A stretch of DNA of 60,678 nt from Variovorax sp. CAN15 (lineage in GTDB: Bacteria; Pseudomonadota; Gammaproteobacteria; Burkholderiales; Burkholderiaceae_C): contig NZ_JASMRZ010000015.1 of assembly GCF_030462475.1 (NCBI RefSeq), forward strand, positions 11,218-71,895, given 5' to 3'. The position numbers and the translations under genes were made by a program. The notes under the pieces were generated by a model. It was not told where the DNA came from and made no database searches. It was given only the letters and a program-made list of their open reading frames with translations. Shown here one piece after another: positions 57,071-60,678 of this stretch. The stretch's first letter is position 1, and every line of letters begins with the position of its first letter.

Positions 57071-57873
57071 GCAGGAACGGCGGGTGCGCTGACCCGCGAA
57101 AGAAAGTCGAGCAGGCTGCGGTTGAAGTCTTCTGCCTCGGTCACGCAGTGCGCGTGGCCGCCATGCGGCACGAAGTCGAGCGTGACGTCGCGCAGGCCGT
57201 CGGCCAGGCGCTGGGAGCAGGTCCAGGGCACGAGCACGTCGTCCCTGGCGGCGGCCACGAGCGTGGGCGCGGCGATGTCGGCGAGGCGCGCGTCCACGTC
57301 GAAGGCCCGCAGGGCGGAGATACGCGCGCGCATGTTGGCTTCGCCGGGGAAGTGCGCGAAGGCATGGTCGACTTCATCGGCCACGCGCTGGGCGTGTTCG
57401 GCCGCCCATGCGGCGGGGTACAGGAAGATCGGCTGCGCTTCGACGTATGCGCGCGGGCCGCAGGCGCCGAGCAAGGCAAGTCGTGCATCGAAGCAGCGCG
57501 CCGAATGCGGGTTGGGCTTCGACCATGCATTGACTAGCGCGAGGCTCGCGATGCGCGAAGGCGCATCCAGCGCGAGCTGCAGGCCGACGAGGCCGCCGAG
57601 CGCATGGCCCGCGAAGTGGCACCGCGAGGTGCTGGTGGCGTCGAGGATCTCGAGCACGTCCTGCGCCATGTGCGCGATGGCGTAGGCCTCGGGCAGCGCG
57701 GCGGGGCTGCGGCCCGTGCCGCGCTGGTCGTAGGCGATGACGCGGTGCCCTGCGCCGATGAGCGCACCGAGCTGCGGCTGCCAGAACCCGGCCGAGCCGC
57801 CGAGGCCCGAGGACAGCAGCACGGTGGCCGCTGCATCGGACGGCCCGTGCACCTCGTAGTGCAGCGCGCTCAT
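57067..57873 (-). CDS. rutD: Putative aminoacrylate hydrolase (alpha/beta hydrolase)
   Basis: The 268-residue alpha/beta-hydrolase has [20 protein letters not shown] (18-37), [13 protein letters not shown], a nucleophile elbow reading GHALGG (Ala in place of the usual Ser) and the C-terminal [16 protein letters not shown]. RutD of other bacteria also has GHALG, so the missing Ser is a family trait, not a local defect. It promotes aminoacrylate breakdown. It starts 5 bases after rutC. Confidence 0.92.
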   Translation of the reverse strand: MSALHYEVHGPSDAAATVLLSSGLGGSAGFWQPQLGALIGAGHRVIAYDQRGTGRSPAALPEAYAIAHMAQDVLEILDATSTSRCHFAGHALGGLVGLQLALDAPSRIASLALVNAWSKPNPHSARCFDARLALLGACGPRAYVEAQPIFLYPAAWAAEHAQRVADEVDHAFAHFPGEANMRARISALRAFDVDARLADIAAPTLVAAARDDVLVPWTCSQRLADGLRDVTLDFVPHGGHAHCVTEAEDFNRSLLDFLSRVSAPAVPA

Positions 57874-57878
57874 GAAGC

Positions 57879-58271
57879 TCAGGCCTTCTTGCCGACGTGC
57901 GCGATCGACGCGATCTCGACCAGTGCGTCCGGCTTCACAAGGCCGCACTGGATGCAATAGCGCGCGGGCTTGGTGCCGGGGAAGAACTCGGCGTACACCG
58001 CGTTGATCTTCGCGTAGTCGGCCCAGTCCTTGAGCATGATCTGGTTGAAGGTCACGTCGTCCATGGTGCCGCCGGCGGCCTCGACCACGCCCTTGATGGT
58101 GGTGAGCACGTGCCTTGCCTGCGCACTCGCGTCGCCCACGTGCACCACGTTGTTGTCCTTGTCGAAGGGGAGCGTGCCCGACACGTAGAGCACGCCGTCG
58201 GCGAGCGTGCCGGGAACGAAGGGGGCGATGGGAACGCCGGTGCCGGGAGGGATGATGGCTTGCTTGGGCAT
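57879..58271 (-). CDS. rutC: RidA-family aminoacrylate deaminase/peracid reductase
   Basis: The 130-residue YjgF/RidA protein starts [20 protein letters not shown] and has [40 protein letters not shown] and [20 protein letters not shown] (about 101-120), with the active-site Arg in PARYC. It hydrolyses 3-aminoacrylate in the Rut pathway. It lies 37 bases after rutB. Confidence 0.94.
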   Translation of the reverse strand: MPKQAIIPPGTGVPIAPFVPGTLADGVLYVSGTLPFDKDNNVVHVGDASAQARHVLTTIKGVVEAAGGTMDDVTFNQIMLKDWADYAKINAVYAEFFPGTKPARYCIQCGLVKPDALVEIASIAHVGKKA

Positions 58272-58308
58272 GGTGCAGAGTCTTTGGTGAAGAAGATGGG
58301 AAGGGAAA

Positions 58309-59100
<792 letters not shown>

Positions 59101-59113
59101 GTGGCGCTCCTCC

Positions 59114-60226
<1,113 letters not shown>

Positions 60227-60260
60227 TGGAAGGGCTCCTGTTGCGGGTTGGGAGGCTCCT

Positions 60261-60276
60261 TGCATGCACCGTGCCA
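60261..60276 (-). promoter_or_regulatory. Sigma-54 promoter of the rut operon
   Basis: On the minus strand: TGGCACGGTGCATGCA. It matches TGGCACR-N4-TTGCW except for A in place of the first T of TTGC; GG and GC have correct spacing. It lies 35 bases before the rutA start. E. coli rut is likewise under NtrC/sigma-54 control. Confidence 0.72.
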
Positions 60277-60306
60277 GTTGAATAAGTCTTTTCAGATCAA
60301 CGGCTT

Positions 60307-60319
60307 ACGGAAATTCCGT
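60307..60319. promoter_or_regulatory. Perfect dyad ACGGAA-A-TTCCGT in the rutA leader
   Basis: A 13-base perfect palindrome about 31 bases upstream of the -24 box, between it and the RutR-like box. It could bind a further regulator; none is identified. Confidence 0.4.
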
Positions 60320-60328
60320 GTTTTTCTT

Positions 60329-60345
60329 TTGACCATTTGGTCCAA
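60329..60345. promoter_or_regulatory. RutR-like operator of the rut operon
   Basis: TTGACCATTTGGTCCAA matches the E. coli RutR consensus TTGACCA-N2-TGGTCAA with one extra C in the right arm. It lies 53 bases upstream of the -24 element and is nearly identical to the site at 54932-54948. Confidence 0.78.
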
Positions 60346-60443
60346 AACGGAGCAGAAGATTCGGCCGGGCTGCGGCACCGCGGTGCGGCCGGAGCCAAAC
60401 CGGTGCAGTGCCCGCGTCACGGAGCGCACGGCAGAATCACGCC

Positions 60444-60678
60444 ATGCCCAAGACTCCACTCCGCGCCGCCGCGGCCATCGGCGGCACTGCCGACGACGTC
60501 GAGGCGGCTTTCTACGAAGCGCTGCAGCGCGGCGACATCGACGCGCTGATGGCCTGCTGGGCCGACGAGGACGAGGTTTTCTGCGTGCACCCCGGCGGCC
60601 CGAGGCTGGTGGGGGCCGTGGCGATCCGCGCGGCCTTCGAGCAGATGTTCGGCAACGGCGCGATCCACGCCATGCCCG
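60444..60678 (+). CDS. SnoaL/NTF2-like protein (partial, cut by window edge)
   Basis: The first 78 codons run off the end. VEAAFYEALQRGDIDALMAC (19-38), then ADEDEVFCVHPGGPRLVGAV and IRAAFEQMF, is the opening of a SnoaL-like or DUF4440 protein, a small cone-shaped fold often annotated as nuclear-transport-factor-2-like. It is divergent from rutA with 217 bases between starts. Function unknown. Confidence 0.75.
   Translation, partial: MPKTPLRAAAAIGGTADDVEAAFYEALQRGDIDALMACWADEDEVFCVHPGGPRLVGAVAIRAAFEQMFGNGAIHAMP

Noticed and set aside
57067..57873. RutD as a broken hydrolase because the nucleophile Ser is missing
   Set aside because: GHALG with Ala is the normal state in this family, as in E. 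coli RutD.
60374..60386. GCACC-GC-GGTGC dyad as an NtrC enhancer of rutA
   Set aside because: NtrC sites have GCAC and GTGC separated by about seven bases; here the spacing is too short, so I do not claim it.

Overview
The window is high-GC DNA (roughly 65-70 % by eye), densely packed with genes, and looks like chromosome of a betaproteobacterium of the Comamonadaceae, most probably Variovorax. This rests on the D-amino-acid aminotransferase / DUF493 / lipB / lipA order beside the atp operon, the Burkholderiales-type short palindromic repeats, and the many ABC transporters and Gfo/Idh enzymes. Genus is an inference from gene content. No rRNA, tRNA, IS element, prophage or CRISPR array was seen, and no stretch over 300 bases lacks a gene.

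Layout. 30-9174 (minus strand): AraC regulator, a tandem-domain protein, an SLC13-type permease, an MFS permease, an exported protein with the same kind of tandem domain, a two-component system with an NtrC-type regulator, and an acyl-CoA synthetase. 9377-10151 (plus): two small stress-type proteins. 10185-17423 (minus): a four-gene glycan cassette with overlapping genes (glycosyltransferase, PIG-L-like protein, Gfo/Idh oxidoreductase, DegT aminotransferase) behind lipA, lipB, a DUF493 gene and a PLP aminotransferase. 17581-25373 (plus): atpIBEFHAGDC, with a small lipoprotein gene between atpG and atpD and a strong terminator after atpC. 25407-31746 (plus): a ROK-regulated ribose-type ABC importer with a Gfo/Idh dehydrogenase. 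31772-33105: PAP2 phosphatase and DUF3617 protein. 33206-39942: the ligase-associated DNA-damage set (MBL exonuclease, ATP-dependent ligase, Lhr-type helicase, PdeM), with a zinc-ribbon thioredoxin on the opposite strand between helicase and pdeM. 40058-42214 (minus): lemA and two TPM-domain genes. 42261-43034: a Rossmann-fold protein.

43051-60226 is the most interesting part. The minus strand carries a complete rutABCDEF uracil-catabolism operon without rutG. It also carries a second run of 12 tightly spaced genes: Fe(II)/2-oxoglutarate dioxygenase, VOC protein, BMP-family nucleoside-type ABC importer, cysteine hydrolase, second dioxygenase, polyamine-type ABC importer. rutR lies between the two. 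Upstream of both runs I see a near-identical RutR-like operator (60329-60345 and 54932-54948, one base different) and a -24/-12 sigma-54 promoter (60261-60276 and 54915-54930, the latter matching the consensus at all fixed positions). This suggests one RutR / sigma-54 regulon in which import and oxidation of a modified nucleobase feed the Rut pathway. A thymine-7-hydroxylase-like reaction is a plausible but unproven role for one dioxygenase.

Two families of short interspersed repeats occur at gene junctions. In several places they supply protein ends: the N-terminus of the helicase, the C-terminus of the exonuclease, and the start codon and leader of a TPM-domain protein. The last gene (60444 onward) is cut by the window edge.
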